From Doris montereyensis (Eukaryota > Mollusca > Gastropoda > Nudibranchia > Dorididae), in contig JAXRKP010000416.1 in NCBI GenBank assembly GCA_037039925.1, positions 1 to 64,000 of the forward strand: a DNA stretch of 64,000 nucleotides. Reading direction: 5' to 3'. Position numbers and translations under genes: made by a program. Below the pieces are notes generated by a model. The model had not been told where the DNA came from, did not search any database, and was given only the letters and a program-made list of their open reading frames with translations. The number at the start of each line of letters is the position of its first letter. Position 1 is the first letter of the stretch. Positions 1 through 10,701 of the stretch are shown in pieces.

Positions 1-116
1 AACAAATTGTGCTCACGCGAACTAATTTTAACATGCGCTAAATTTCACATGCTCGAACCCACTACCTTTTGGTTGAGAGGCCGACACCTTGCCTCTGGAC
101 TACCAAGACACCCGTT
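1..116 (-). mobile_element. tRNA-derived SINE head, cut by window edge
   Basis: Read on the minus strand this matches the head of the SINE at 42,338-42,640. Both share the A-box-like TAGTCCAGAGG, the text CTCAACCAAAAGGTAGTGGG and the B-box-like GGTTCGAGC. The body of the element would lie to the left of the window. It is a transposon relic, not a tRNA gene: the cloverleaf is not kept. Confidence 0.6.
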
Positions 117-884
117 TATCTAAAGAAAAGAACCAGTTAAAGCTGACATAAATCTACCTACTCTTCAAAGTAAAAGCAGACGTACATACTTCAAACCCAA
201 TAAAGATACTAAATGCAATCTTTACATACTGGTTGGCAGCTATGGAAAAATAAACTACAAAAAGATTCACCTGTACACACCTGTACACGCAGAGTCTGAC
301 CAAACACCTTCAATGTAGGCATACATAGATGGGATGATCTGAACGCGATCTCTCGATATGTATTTGTCACGACAATCTTTCAATTTTGCATCTGTCTAAA
401 GAATTCATAGAGCAAAACAGAAAAGGAAAAAAAGGACGAATGACTACAATGTGAAGAATATATAATGCATCAAATAACGAAACATTGAAATGTAAGAAAA
501 TACATTACTCATCACAGACCGGTTTTGAAAATTTACTGTCACCCACTTTTTATCTCTGTCAGCCTCTCCTTCTGTCTCTCTCTGACAAAGAGTAAACGTG
601 CTGTGTACAGAACTTTCCTAAGATAATAAAGAGCAGCAGACACTGATCTTCACAATAGAACAGATTGTCTAGAGTAAAGTGTCTCTCATCCTTATAACTT
701 TTCAATTCTTAAGCTCATTCACTCTGGGCAGCCAACACATCGCCTCAAAGTTTTCCCAAAGATGACAGAAAGCTGATGTATCGGTTCAAACCAGCCACCC
801 TAATAAAAGGCATGTTTTCATCAAATCTTTTCTTTAAAAATTTTTTTTTTATCCGTGTTCACACCGGGAAAAAAGTCAAAGTTC
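117..884. other. anonymous intergenic or intronic DNA
   Basis: I see no coding signature or repeat array here. If the minus-strand gene at 924-1256 is real, this stretch is the start of its first intron. Confidence 0.5.
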
Positions 885-923
885 TTACTGAACAAGAATT
901 TCTGAAGGATGAAAAATACTTAC

Positions 924-1256
924 ATAAAAGTTGTCGTATGTAACAAATGCTAACTCATGTTGAACCACACATTCCATACACATTCTGAAGGGCCTTGAGT
1001 GCTTCAACTCACAGTCAGTAAACTCTCCCGCATAATAAATATAAGACTCGTAAAATGCACGGCAATCGTTAGTTATTCCACCACCACTATTATTACTTAT
1101 GTCGATAGAGGTAGTGTCTTGTAGAAAGCTTCCCGGTGAACACTCTGCAGGAAAGGTGCAATTCCCATCCAGAGCCGATACAAAATTCTGATCCTGTGTT
1201 ACACCGCAGCACATGAGGCAGATGAGGCAAAAGACGATAGAATCTGGGTACATCAT
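924..1256 (-). CDS. OSTM1: first coding exon of an OSTM1-like lysosomal membrane protein
   Basis: An open exon of exactly 111 codons starts at tandem ATGs (1,254-1,256 and 1,251-1,253) and ends at a perfect donor, TAT|GTAAGTATT, with GT at 923-922. The first ~20 residues (MMYPDSIVFCLICLMCCGVT) look like a signal peptide. The C-terminal half has a spaced cysteine set, with NDCRAF, EFTDCELKHSRPFRMC, MEC and YDNF. Its order and spacing (CR, E-[LF]-T-x-C, [AS]RP-x-R-[LM]-C, C, DN) fit the luminal cysteine-rich domain of OSTM1, the beta subunit of the lysosomal ClC-7 chloride/proton exchanger. The frame stays open upstream to 1,379, but the inner ATG is preferred because it starts the signal peptide. 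Later exons would lie to the left and are not in the window. The family call rests on remembered spacing, not an alignment. Confidence 0.55.
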
Positions 1257-2130
1257 TGTGCTCTTGACTTCCTTTCTCCTTTGCTTAAAAAGATGGAGTC
1301 TACCTGTTAGCCGTGCACTGCTTGTTAGCTGTGCACAGAAATCTTGAGGGCGACAAAAGAAAATCTGAAGATGGGCCACCTAGTTTATGTTTACGATGAA
1401 CTCATCAATGGAAACCTAAACACGCAAACAAATCACTGAAATGACATCTTGCACTTGAAGTTGAAGCGATTTAGACCTCTTTGACACACTTGACCCAACC
1501 TGGGGACAGAAAAGGAAAACAAAACATTTAACTCGTGCACACACAAAAACAGATTTAATTCGAAAATTTGTAAAAACCATGATGGGGTGTAAAATAAATA
1601 ACAATATAAGGACATTCAGTCCAAGAACAAACAAAAACAATAAATGGGGTTGCCTTCCTCAGGCACTTAAATTTTGGAGTTTGGGTCAAAAATATTGAAT
1701 TTTAGATATTAGCCTTTTTATATGCTATAACCCTTCTAGAATCGATCTCCAATAGTAAAAATTATGAAAACTGTATGTTATGTAAATGTGGTTTTAGGTC
1801 TTATTTGTATTGAAAAATGTTATAACTTTACTCAACTTTTTCCCTAAATATAAAAAAATATGGGAATGGAGAAGGAGTCAATGCCTGTCATATGTGATAT
1901 CTATGTAAAATGAAAGTCTGTCACGTTTGATACACAGTAGATTTAGTACTGATGTTATAAAATCACGAGCCGCTGTTCGTAAAACGCTTCCAGAAAAAAA
2001 AAAAAGGCGTTTTTCTCAAAACTTTTTTTTGCAAACATTTCGCTAACACTTAACAGTCAAAAAGTTACTTTAGATTTCAATCAAATTTGGGCTATAGCTT
2101 CTTCATATGAATGCATAAGTTGTATAACAG
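1257..2130. other. AT-rich anonymous DNA upstream of the OSTM1-like exon
   Basis: This would hold the promoter and 5' UTR of the minus-strand gene. I recognise no promoter element with confidence. Short open frames around 1,416-1,640 have no protein signature. Confidence 0.4.
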
Positions 2131-2700
2131 GCCTTTTTTTTTAATCTCAGAGGGAAAACTAAGAGAAGAAATCAACCAGAGAATCCAAAAGGCAATGATA
2201 ATATATAACCATCCAGGAAAGGCATTTATAGGTAAACAAGAATTGTCAACAATAACCAAAATGGCAGTATACAAAACAGTTTATTGTCCTACTCTCCTCT
2301 ATGGCAGCGAAACCTGAACCTTAGACAATAGAGAATACAGTAGCGTACAAGCAGCTGAAATGAAATATCCAAGAAGAGCAGTAGGGAAAATTAAAAGAGA
2401 AAATCAGAAACACAACAATAAGACATCAAACCAAAGCAGATGGCATAAAAACTAAGATAGAAACAAATCAATTGAGATGTTTCGGGCATGTAAACAGAAT
2501 GACCGACAATAGAATAACTAAATGTTTATAAGGAAAAGAAGTGGCAAGAAGATATAAAAAAGGCATTGTAGCATAGAAATTTAACTTTTTGGAAGGAAAC
2601 AGAAAATGCCAGGACAGGGCATCCTGGAGAAAAAAATCATCTCACGGCGCGTCTGAACTCATACACCGAAGGTAGAATGGGGAGCTGATAAAAGAAGAAA
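2131..2700 (+). mobile_element. 3' end of a non-LTR retrotransposon (LINE), decayed
   Basis: Plus-strand translation gives the C-terminal thumb region of a LINE reverse transcriptase, with REEINQRI, LSTITKMAVYKTVY and LLYGSETW, then a stop and several frameshifts. FGHV-type text follows near 2,480. The last ~130 bp, ending GAACTCATACACCGAAGGTAGAATGG, match the 3' ends of the LINE copies at 39,510-39,735 (plus) and about 52,745-52,860 (minus), so all three belong to one family. The element is 5'-truncated and dead. Confidence 0.75.
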
Positions 2701-3135
2701 GGAAGGAAGGCGGTATCATTTCTAATCTTGCTAAAATACCATGGTCAATGACTGTGTTTCAAAGAAAGTAATGACTGGTCCTAACAGACCCAAAACCTTG
2801 CAGAGTCATCTTCACTAACAAATCATTCATGACTTGCAGAAGCTGTCTCTGTGCATGGTTGGCTTTATAAGCTGATTGGAACGTTTCTTCTAAACAGTTT
2901 GATTGTGAAGGAGCCATAAGTTGACCCAGGTCTATAGTTTTTCAACTTGTTTTGGTCAAGCGTTTTCTTTTTTAAGAGCGGTTTAATCAAACCAATTTTT
3001 GAATATTTCAGAACAATACTATTCTTTATGGAATCATTAATTAAAAGAGTAACTGTTGGTAGAATTTCATCAAGACATGAGTTTAAAAGATACTATGATA
3101 TAACTTTACACATAAAAAAAGAAGTAAAAACTAAT
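2700..3135 (-). mobile_element. CR1/L2-like LINE reverse transcriptase fragment
   Basis: Minus-strand frames carry hallmarks of the N-terminal half of a CR1-like reverse transcriptase: NSCLDEILPTVTLLIN, then LIKPLLKKKTLD and KNYRPGS, then FQSAYKANHAQRQLLQVMND, then a frameshifted segment ending IDHGILARL. Several frameshifts and stops separate these blocks. It abuts the left end of the Polinton at 3,144. Confidence 0.7.
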
Positions 3136-3143
3136 ATGACCCC

Positions 3144-3305
3144 AGTATTATAGGGTTTGTACTTGTACAGACCACCTCTATTATTTTTGCGCTGTGTTTT
3201 ACTTTCTCTATGCAAAGGCGGACATACTGTTTGTCTGGAATTATAATTTCATCTCTTTTATTCAACCGGAAATGCTTTTAAAGCATGTCAACATAAAACA
3301 TTTAT
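3144..3305 (+). repeat. Polinton left terminal inverted repeat
   Basis: It matches the reverse complement of 10,855-11,031, including GTACAGACCACCTCTATTAT, GCAAAGGC(G/A)GACATACTG and AAATGC(T/C)(T)TTAAAGCA. The outer bases AG fit the AG...CT ends of Polintons. The inner motif GACCACCTCTATTATT occurs again at about 3,318-3,335, just inside the repeat. Confidence 0.8.
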
Positions 3306-3369
3306 CGGTATTTGTTGAGACCACCTCTATTATTGCAAATAAATAAACCATGTTTTTTAGCTAAAACTT

Positions 3370-4200
3370 TGTTTTTTGTAATTCTTTCTCATAAAAGGAA
3401 CTGGTAATATCTTCTCCCGCAAATCACGGATTTTATATGTAATAATAGGGTTGGTTTGTAACAGTTTGTCAATAATAAACATTTCTTTAGTGAAGTTACT
3501 AGTGTATCCTTTCTCAAAGTGTTTTATACTTAGTAATTCTCACTCGATCACCTACTTTAAATCGGGCTTTTTGTCCCACAATTCATCCTGAAACACTCCA
3601 GAATAAATAACCTGTTCATTTTCATTTTTACTTCCTTTAATAGATGTCATTTTAATTGTATTATGAAATGTGTTATTATATTCATTTAATTAATTTTTCT
3701 AATACATCATAATATTTAATAGTATCATAAGCAGTAAAATATCTAAACATTTTTTACTTTAAGAGTTCGGTTAAATCTTTCAATAACACAGGACTTTTCT
3801 TCATTTTGTGTTGTATATAATTCTATATTATTTGATTTAAGTAAATTCCTCATAATTTTATTAAAAAACTCAGTTTCCTTATCAACCCATATTTTTTTCT
3901 GGTTTTCTCTCTGTAAATAATATTTGAAATGCATTTGCAACTTTTAATCTGTTTTAGTTTTTAAAGGTATAACCCAGGCATATTTTGAAAATTTATCTAT
4001 AACAGTTAACAGATATTTATAGTGTTTATTTTGTTTTGAATACTTCTGCATATCTATAAGATCAGCAACCCATATTTGATCAACACCATATACAATTACT
4101 TTTCTTGTTTTTAAATTTCCTAATAATTGGTTTATGGAGTTCATTCGCTAGATCCGTAGTTAGTCATCTATCTTTCGTGACTCCAAGTCCATTCACATAT
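3370..4200 (-). pseudogene. Polinton retrovirus-like integrase (rve), broken
   Basis: This enzyme would insert the element's ends into host DNA. Two adjacent minus-strand frames (3,944-4,144 and 3,743-3,940) carry the rve core. The first catalytic Asp is in VADLIDM (about 4,061-4,063), the second in WVDKETEF (about 3,881-3,883) and the Glu in VIERFNRTLK (about 3,779-3,781), so the DDE triad is intact at the normal 33-residue D-E spacing. After about 3,740 further frameshifts lead into an SH3/chromo-like tail with VGDRVRITKYKT and GYTSNFTKE, near 3,560-3,480. The C-terminus reaches about 3,370. At least three frame breaks make it non-functional as read. Confidence 0.85.
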
Positions 4201-4262
4201 TTTAAACCAATCGTTCCCTGACTAAGCTTTTTTATTTACCCATTCATTAATACTCTTTGGTT

Positions 4263-4651
4263 TTATAACATTTTCATATTATCCAACATTTTTTTATCAC
4301 ATATTTTATTCTTATCTTTAAACTTTTTATGTTTATCATAACAGATATCATGATTCATTGCAATTTCATCTAATTCATTTATTGGTTTTGAACCAGGTAA
4401 AGGATTATTATCAGAATCAAGTCTTAAATCTAATTTAGTAAAAGGCCCTAGAAAATTATAACCAGGGCTATGTATCTCTGGCATTTTATTCATTATTGTA
4501 TCTGCCAATCCTTTACCAGCAAATTTAGATTTATTCGTCCCACAAACAACACATTTGCCTTTTAACATATTTTTATGATTTGTTGTTGTAGTTAGATATG
4601 TATCTTTTGTATCTGTTTTTGTCTACATTTCACGCAATATATCATTTCCAT
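4263..4651 (-). pseudogene. DUF5679-like zinc ribbon plus phospholipase A2-like domain protein
   Basis: The 101-codon frame from 4,568 contains CVVCGTNKSKF, then HSPGYNFLGPFT (the calcium-loop region) and the catalytic His-Asp pair in MNHDICYDKH (about 4,347-4,352). This is the PLA2-like fold seen in parvovirus VP1 N-termini and in Polinton/adintovirus-type elements, where it is thought to act on membranes during entry. Upstream, in another frame from ATG 4,651, lies MIYCVKC. Its two cysteines would complete a CxxC...CxxC ribbon, so one frameshift near 4,600 splits the gene. Compared with the usual calcium loop, GPG is GPF here. It is divergent from the protease gene at 4,668 by only ~16 bp, which suggests a shared promoter region. 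Confidence 0.75.
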
Positions 4652-4667
4652 TTTATTTAGTAAAAAA

Positions 4668-5089
4668 ATGGATAATGTAAAATATATCTCAGTAGGAAAT
4701 ATTATTCTAGAAAATAAATCTTTATCCAATTATGATATTCTTCAGGCTGTTAAGGATATGTAAATAAAGAATTTCAGAGGTGTATATCTAAAATTCCATC
4801 TAAACCAAATAAAAAAGAATGTGGTAAATTTAGCGGACAGTGAAGATTCTCCGGGTACACATTGGATTTGTTATTATAAAAAAATAATGATATTTATTAT
4901 TTTGACAGTTTTGGTGTGAGATATCCTGATGAAATAGAAATTTATCTAGGAGAAGAATTAATAAAATATAATATTTATAAAATTCAAAGTTTTGATCAAG
5001 TTGTATGTGGTCATTTATGTTTATACTTTTTTGTTAAAATGTCAAAAGGAATGAAATTTGATGATATAATTTTTTCTTTAGTAAAATGA
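4668..5089 (+). pseudogene. adenain-type cysteine protease (Polinton PRO), frameshifted
   Basis: This is the maturation protease that cleaves capsid precursors in Polintons and adenoviruses (peptidase C5 fold). The sequence shows SEDSPGTHWICYY with the catalytic His at about 4,860-4,862, an acidic partner region near FGVRYPDE, and QSFDQVVCGHLC with the nucleophile Cys at about 5,006-5,008. The segments lie in different frames, and an in-frame TAA interrupts the N-terminal part near 4,767, so it is not intact. Start ATG 4,668; stop TGA 5,087-5,089, which overlaps the next ATG in ATGA. Confidence 0.8.
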
Positions 5090-5940
5090 GTGTTAATAAA
5101 TTTGGACTAATGGATGATAGTGATGAAGAGGAAATTATTCCAATTCACAGTCATAGAGAAAACTTAAATGATTTAGAGAATGTTGATGGGTTTAATAAGA
5201 AAGGAAATAAAAAAGATATTTATGGAATGAGATTATATAAAAAAGGAATTTATGAAAGAGCGAAAATCGATTTACCAGAAAATGAAAATATTTTTTAATA
5301 AAGATAAAGTTAAAAAAGATACCCCTTTAAACATCGTTTATCATCATAATAAATGGAAACTTAATCAAAGTAAACATGGTTGGGATATCAATTTTAAAGT
5401 TGAGAATAATTCAATTACATATATAAATCTGAAAATAATATTATTCAAAAACTATTAGTTCTGGAAGTATGATTGGTAATTATATTCCAATAGAAGGATA
5501 TGAAGATACAGCAATATTAACAAAACACGGGGGTAAATGTTATATTGGTGCAAATAAAAAACATAAGTTGGAACCATTAGGATTGTTTTATATTTAATAC
5601 TAAATACCAGCAGATAAGTTACTTAACAGATCCTCCTGTGGATTCTTTGTCATTAAATATATTTCTGGTGAAAAAAAAGTCTCAGAACCAATCTTGAAGG
5701 TTGAACATATCGATTGAAGATTTTAAAAACTAAAGATTTTAGTATTAGAATTATAAAAACTAAGAAACTATGCAATAAAATCTTCCCACAAGAATTAAAA
5801 CTAGAAGGTACTGGTAAGATAAGACTGAATAACATAACTATTTAAAATGATGTCTATTATATAAATAAAATTGCTTTTTCAACAGAAAAAATAACAGATG
5901 AAGAAATTATGTTTGTTTATAATTATTCTATAAAAATGAA
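5086..5940 (+). pseudogene. Polinton-encoded protein of unknown function, multiply frameshifted
   Basis: It starts at the ATGA overlap with the protease gene. The first 70 codons are acidic (LMDDSDEEE) and begin MSVNKFG, like the small protein at 9,141 that begins MATHKFG. A shifted frame follows (GWDINFKVENNS), then fragments with SMIGNYIPIEGYEDT, ADKLL, KLEGTGKIRL and FSTEKITDEEIM up to about 5,930. Gene position, between protease and major capsid protein on the same strand, suggests a structural or assembly protein. I do not recognise the family and give no function. Confidence 0.5.
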
Positions 5941-6675
5941 TAATTTAAAACTGAGTGAAAAATTTATTATTGATAAGTATACACAAGAGTATGAACTTCA
6001 TGAATATACTCCTGATGTGGGTAGTTCTTCCTTAAACAAAAGTAATGAAATATGAATTAAAATTAATAATCAGGATACGATTTTTGTATATTGCGAAAGT
6101 TATTTAGAATTTGAAGGACAACTAGTTAGAGATAAAAATTGAAAGTGATTATAAAAGAAGAAGATAAAGTAACATTGATCAATAATGCGTTGATGTATTT
6201 ATTCAGTAATATTAAATATAAAGTAAGTGGACAAGAAATTGAAAGTAAATTATCCTGGAGAAATGACAACTATGATGGATTTGAAATATTCAGAAGATTT
6301 TGAAAACTGGTGTTAAATCAATTATGATAAAGGTGGAATGGTAAAATTGAATAAATTATCATGGTTTGTTCCACATGTGAACCAAGTCTAGAATATGAAA
6401 ATAAATTAATGCAAGCAAAAAAAAAGAAGTTAATTACACTAGCGTTTATAAAAAACTACATGGAGAAAAAAATTCAATTCCACAAGAGAAATACATTTGA
6501 TTGGCGTCTATCAACAAGTAGCAATCCAGAAAAACCAAGATATATTATTATTGGATTTCAAATAAATTATATTATTATCATGATTGGAAAATCATTTAGA
6601 ATAAAAAATTACTTTGTACTATTGATAAAACTAATGATGAATATAATATATTTATTGAGGAAAGATATAAAATAA
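5936..6675 (+). pseudogene. Polinton major capsid protein (double jelly-roll type), internally deleted
   Basis: The fragments match the expected N- and mid-regions of the Polinton hexon-like capsid protein: ESYLEFEGQLVRD and TLINNALMYLF...SGQEIES near 6,090-6,250, then LSWFVPHV near 6,355-6,375 and TFDWRLSTSSNPEKPRYIII near 6,495-6,555. Between SGQEIES and LSWFVPHV only about 100 bp remain where several hundred are expected, so the middle of the gene is deleted. Several frameshifts are also present. The normal C-terminal domain is not seen after 6,675. It is a relic. Confidence 0.75.
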
Positions 6676-6699
6676 AATTATCAACAAGTATTATAATCT

Positions 6700-7640
6700 G
6701 ATTAATTCAACAGGATCATAAGGAATTATAATTCTAAATTCCCTCACCTGTATATAATTCCTTTGCTACTCTACCCAGAATACTTTTCCAATTTAGATTT
6801 TAATCATACCTGTTTCCGAATTTTTAAGTGCATTGGTTTCTTTTATAATTTCTTTATATTTATCATAATCTGTAAAATCATCTGTTCTTTACCATTAGTA
6901 AATTCCACAATCTTTTTGTTCGAAATTTTTTATCATTAATAATAATATCATTATTAACAACTTTGATTTCTTTATCACTATATAAAATTTTCCTTTATCT
7001 ATCTTTATACCAATGTTATCACTATCTTTATGTCCTAAATATTCTGATAGTAAATCTCCTAGAACTCATGTTTCATCAGATTCAATTGAGCCTATTACTC
7101 AGCTTTTTAAACATATTATTTTGAATAAAAATTTTATTTTGTTCATCTTGATTTTCAATCAATGGAAGCAGTTGTTTTACAACTTCTTCCTTTTTATATT
7201 CATCACCAATTCTTTCTGATATAAATCTATTTTTTGCTCTCTTTTTGTTTTTAAATATTTAGCAACTAATTCATCAGTTCTCAGCAGTTAATTCTTTTTG
7301 AAAGACAATTTTAATTACATCATTTTTTGAGCTTATTCATCATATCATTAATTGATTTTAACAAAGATTCTTTTAAATTCATTTTTTATCATTAATTGAT
7401 TTTAAACAAAGATTCTTTTAATTCATTTTTTCCTTTTTGTTCGTCTAATTTATTATTCTTATTTCTTTGAATATCTTCTTTACAAAATTGATAATGACTT
7501 TGTTCTTTTAAGATTAGATAAAATTCTTCATTTGAAATATGATTATTATTTAATCTTTAGATAAATAAATTGTATTTAATTTATTTTGACTTAGATTATA
7601 TATATCATGATGCTTTTTGTTCTTTAATTTTAAACTTCTT
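6700..7640 (-). pseudogene. lysine-rich Polinton-associated protein of unknown function
   Basis: Minus-strand frames between 7,600 and 6,700 read as a Lys/Asn/Glu-rich, probably coiled-coil protein with NEEFYLILKEQ and KGKNELKESLFKIN, then DETWVLGDLLSEYLG near 7,060. Near 6,720-6,750 is a terminal REFRIIIPYDPVELI that resembles the C-terminal block of a protein recurrent in Polintons. Many stops and frameshifts interrupt it. Role unknown. Identification is from memory of a motif only. Confidence 0.4.
7341..7435. repeat. ~50-bp tandem duplication inside a degraded gene
   Basis: Two adjacent copies of TTAATTGATTTTAACAAAGA followed by TTCTTTTAA(A)TTCATTTTTT differ by a few bases. This duplicates part of the lysine-rich Polinton gene. 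Confidence 0.7.
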
Positions 7641-7752
7641 AATTAATTTATTTGTAATAATTAATACTGAATTCCAGCGCCAGCAGAAACAGCTCTAAAA
7701 TAACAGATCTGAATTAAAATAAAATATTTAAGAATGGAATATCTTTACTAAA

Positions 7753-8289
7753 TCAACTATAACAACTTCCATCATACCATTCATTACCATCATTTCTTAA
7801 AAAGACACCATCACCAGCAGTTTCTAATTCTGGTACTTGTTTTGGAGATAAATATAATCCTGATCCATGATTTTTAATTTTACAATATTTCCATTCCGTT
7901 TTAAGTATAACCACTACCTAATATCTTGTTAACAGCTGTAGATGCCAATCTGATAATGCATCGATTCCTAAATGCTTTTCCCGCTGCAGGCAATATTGTT
8001 TTTGCAGCTGGCAATAAGAGTTTCATTAAAGCACCAAGAAATCCTCCTTCTACTTTATCTTTATTATATTTTAATTGTGCTTTTGATAGTTTAATATTAA
8101 CAGACTTATGGTTATCACATGTTTTAATAATTTTGTTTATTTGTGATTGTGTTAATGCTATTTTATCATCACAATCAGAATCAACTCTAATAGTGACAGA
8201 TTCATTATTTTTTTTTAGCAAGTTGAATTTTCTTTTTCTGATGTATCACTTATGTTTAGAAGTGCTTCTGTATATTTTGTTTCACTCAT
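7753..8289 (-). pseudogene. small Polinton virion-type protein with hydrophobic alanine/glycine-rich core
   Basis: From ATG 8,287-8,289 a short frame (MSETKYTEALLN) shifts near 8,220 into a 106-codon frame. The latter has TIRVDSD, LTQSQINKI, IKLSKAQL and then GGFLGALMKLLLPAAKTILPAAGKAF, a hydrophobic Ala/Gly-rich run, ending near 7,901. Another shift leads to SGLYLSPKQVPELE and a stop at 7,753. Proteins with this LSKAQL...GGFLG organisation recur in Polintons and have been compared with adenovirus pVI/pX-like minor core or membrane-active proteins. That functional link is inference. The gene follows the penton-like genes on the same strand. Confidence 0.55.
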
Positions 8290-8316
8290 TTTCTAATATG
8301 AAATTTGAGATATTTT

Positions 8317-8890
8317 TCAATATATATCAGCACCATCTTTGTCTTTTATTTCAACTTTAAAGTTTTTAAATTTATCCTGAATTGGATGATAAATAAGTAC
8401 ATTTGGTTTTTCAATTATTTTACATGAAGAATTTAAGAATGAATAAACGAATGGTGATTCTAAATTGTTAAAGTAATTATTTTCAATGCAATTAAGATGA
8501 ACATTAATTATATCATAAAATATTGGAAATTTAAAATTATTTTTTCTGGATTCATATTCTTTATTTTCTGTTTGACTACCATATTCCTTTTTATCATCAA
8601 AACCTAAGATTTTTCCAACAGTGTTAACATAAGAAAATCTAACTATAAAACCTTTATTAGTTTTTAGTATAGTTTTATCTTTTTCGATAAAAATATTTAA
8701 TGCAAAGTTGACTTCATAATTAATTTGTCGTATAAAAATTTCTTTTATCATAGCAACCTGTTTTAAGTTCAAATGCTTGCCATCCACCAGAATCATTTCG
8801 TTTTGTTTCAATAATATTATTATTTTTATTTATATTGATTATATAAAGGGAACTAAATTCCATCAATGCAATCTCACAATTATCACAATC
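8317..8890 (-). pseudogene. penton-like minor capsid protein, second paralogue
   Basis: The 164-codon frame from 8,811 to 8,317 parallels the gene at 9,153-9,931: VRFSYVNTVGKILGF matches KVKFSHNSSIKRVLGF, FVYSFLNSSCKIIEKP matches VIYSFFPKVSPGYKIIQKP, and IYHPIQDK matches IHLPIALHN. The true N-terminus lies upstream in another frame (CEIALMEFSS near 8,870 matches YEIALVDLET). This copy keeps the single jelly-roll core but lacks the DFRGE...RFHLR tail of its sister. Two tandem diverged copies suggest a duplication inside the element, and the subunits could form mixed vertices; that is inference. Confidence 0.6.
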
Positions 8891-9141
8891 GATTGGCGTT
8901 TCAAGTGTTTTAGTTAAAAAGAATCATTAGAAATTACAATAATATAACTTTCTTTTTTAACCCATATTTTCTTTTGATTTCCTTTTGATTTTTTCTAGTT
9001 TATCAATAATTCTATTTTCAAGTTCATTATTTTTTCTAGTTTTCTAATAACTTTTCCCCCATATCATCTTTCAGTATTGAATTTTTTTTTTCCACTTTCA
9101 TCATTATAATAACCACTGAATCCAAATTTATGTGTTGCCAT
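8891..9141 (-). pseudogene. short Polinton frame between the two penton-like genes
   Basis: It starts at ATG 9,139-9,141 with MATHKFGFSGYYNDES, then frameshifts into a Lys-rich stretch with KKIWVKKESYIIVIS running towards the second penton-like gene. It is probably the N-terminal extension of that gene, or the fused remnant of a separate small gene. MATHKFG echoes MSVNKFG at 5,086 on the other strand. Confidence 0.4.
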
Positions 9142-9152
9142 TTTTTATTAGA

Positions 9153-9931
9153 TTATTTTTGTCTTAGATGAAATCTAATAGTAATTATTTCTCCTCTAAA
9201 ATCAAGTACAAAGTTATTTTGATCAAATATTTTAACATGAATATCTCTTATATTATGTAATGCTATAGGAAGATGAATTGGATTTGTTGGTTTTTGGATT
9301 ATTTTATATCCAGGTGACACTTTCGGGAAAAATGAATAAATAACAGCTTCCCGAGTTCCATTTACAATTGAACCATTAATAATATTAATGTGAATAAAGA
9401 TAGTGTTAATTGCTAGAATATTTACTACATTTTCAGATTCATGTATTCTTGGGCCATAAACATCATTAGTAAAACCTAAGACCCTTTTAATACTACTATT
9501 ATGAGAAAACTTAACTTTATATCCAGTTTTAATATCTAGAATTGATTTCAATGTATTCAGATTTGGTTTTAAAGTAAATGCATCATCATCATCATTCTCT
9601 TTCAATTGTCTTTCTATTGTTTTATCTAAACCTTTAAATTCATATGACCCCTTTGGAAAAGTGATAGTTTTATTTTCTGAATTGCTTTCATATTCAATTA
9701 TATTATTATGGGATGCTATATTTGGAATTGAATAATAAGTCTCTAGATCCACTAATGCAATTTCATATTGTTTAGTTCTATCCAATTGTAATGGAGGGTT
9801 AAATGTGGTGTTGAATTCTGATTCATTCCTATTAACAATTATCTGATGATCTTCTTTTGGAGATGTATTATTAATTGACTGTTTTAATAATTCATTATTT
9901 TCTTTTAATAGTTTTTTTTTTCATTATCCAT
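9153..9931 (-). pseudogene. penton-like minor capsid protein, first paralogue
   Basis: The main frame (9,785-9,153, 210 codons) is the longest uninterrupted Polinton frame here. It has YEIALVDLETYYSIPN, TFPKGSYEFKGLD, LGFTNDVYG, AVIYSFFPKVSPGYKI and a C-terminal DFRGEIITIRFHLR. These are hallmarks of the single jelly-roll minor capsid (penton) protein of Polintons, which would sit at capsid five-fold vertices. The ATG at 9,929-9,931 precedes a run of ten A, and a one-base slip there puts the start out of frame with the main body. It overlaps the end of the ATPase gene by a few bases, so the two were probably co-transcribed. Confidence 0.7.
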
Positions 9932-10701
9932 TTTTAGGAATATAAAAAACGTATAAATCATGTCGATATTTACCAGAATTTGCAGGAGACGAATGGTCTA
10001 TTACCAAATAATTATATGGTTTTGTCCAACATATTTCACAGCGTGATTTAAATTCTTTCAAATCCATATCTTCAGAAGCATGATCTTGATAAATGTGTTG
10101 AATGTTTTTATTATCTTGTTTAAACAAACATATAAAGTTACTGTTCTCTCTAATTGTTTGTCTTGGCAGACGAAAGTAATTTTGACTTAGATAGAAACAG
10201 TCTACATTGCTGTGATTACCTCTGGTATAATAGTCGTTACATTTGTTTTGTTTCTCAAGTAATACATCATCGAATACCATCAGATTTTTATCTGTGGATT
10301 TCAGTTCTTTAGGATCAATTATATTTTCAGAGTTTTCAAAGAATTCACATTTAATTGGATTTTCATAATTCATTCTTTCACCTATTTGTTTTATAAATTG
10401 ATAAGGACATATTTTGTTTTTTCTTTATTTCATTTTCAATATTGAACACGTTAAGAATTGATTCTTTATTTAGATTATTATCAAACCCACATTTCATTAT
10501 TTTATATTTTGGTTGAAATAAGCTTTTTCCATATACAATTAAATTATCATAATCTAATAAGTCTTTGTCTAACATTAGATTAAACAAAAGATTTGTTTTT
10601 CCACACCCAGACTTTCCCACAATTAACCCTCTTATATTTTTTGGTAGCATTTTAGAAATATTTCTATTTGTTTCTTCTTCACAGTCAATATTCATTGCCA
10701 T
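9924..10701 (-). pseudogene. FtsK/HerA-type DNA packaging ATPase, one frameshift
   Basis: This protein would pump the element's DNA into capsids in the manner of poxvirus A32-like ATPases. The first frame (10,701-10,378) has Walker A GLIVGKSGCGKTNLL (about 10,630-10,586). The second (10,373-9,924) has Walker B LMVFDDVLLE (about 10,281-10,252), FYLSQNYFRLPRQTIREN as the downstream motif, and a C-terminal YVFYIPKNG. A single frameshift around 10,380-10,440 separates the halves. The combined length of about 255 residues is normal for the family. It is first in a minus-strand cluster that runs ATPase, penton-like, penton-like, small virion protein. Confidence 0.8.

Noticed and set aside
7926..8360. 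144-codon plus-strand hydrophobic frame
   Set aside because: Antisense to the small Polinton virion protein and second penton-like gene; AT-rich antisense frames are often hydrophobic.
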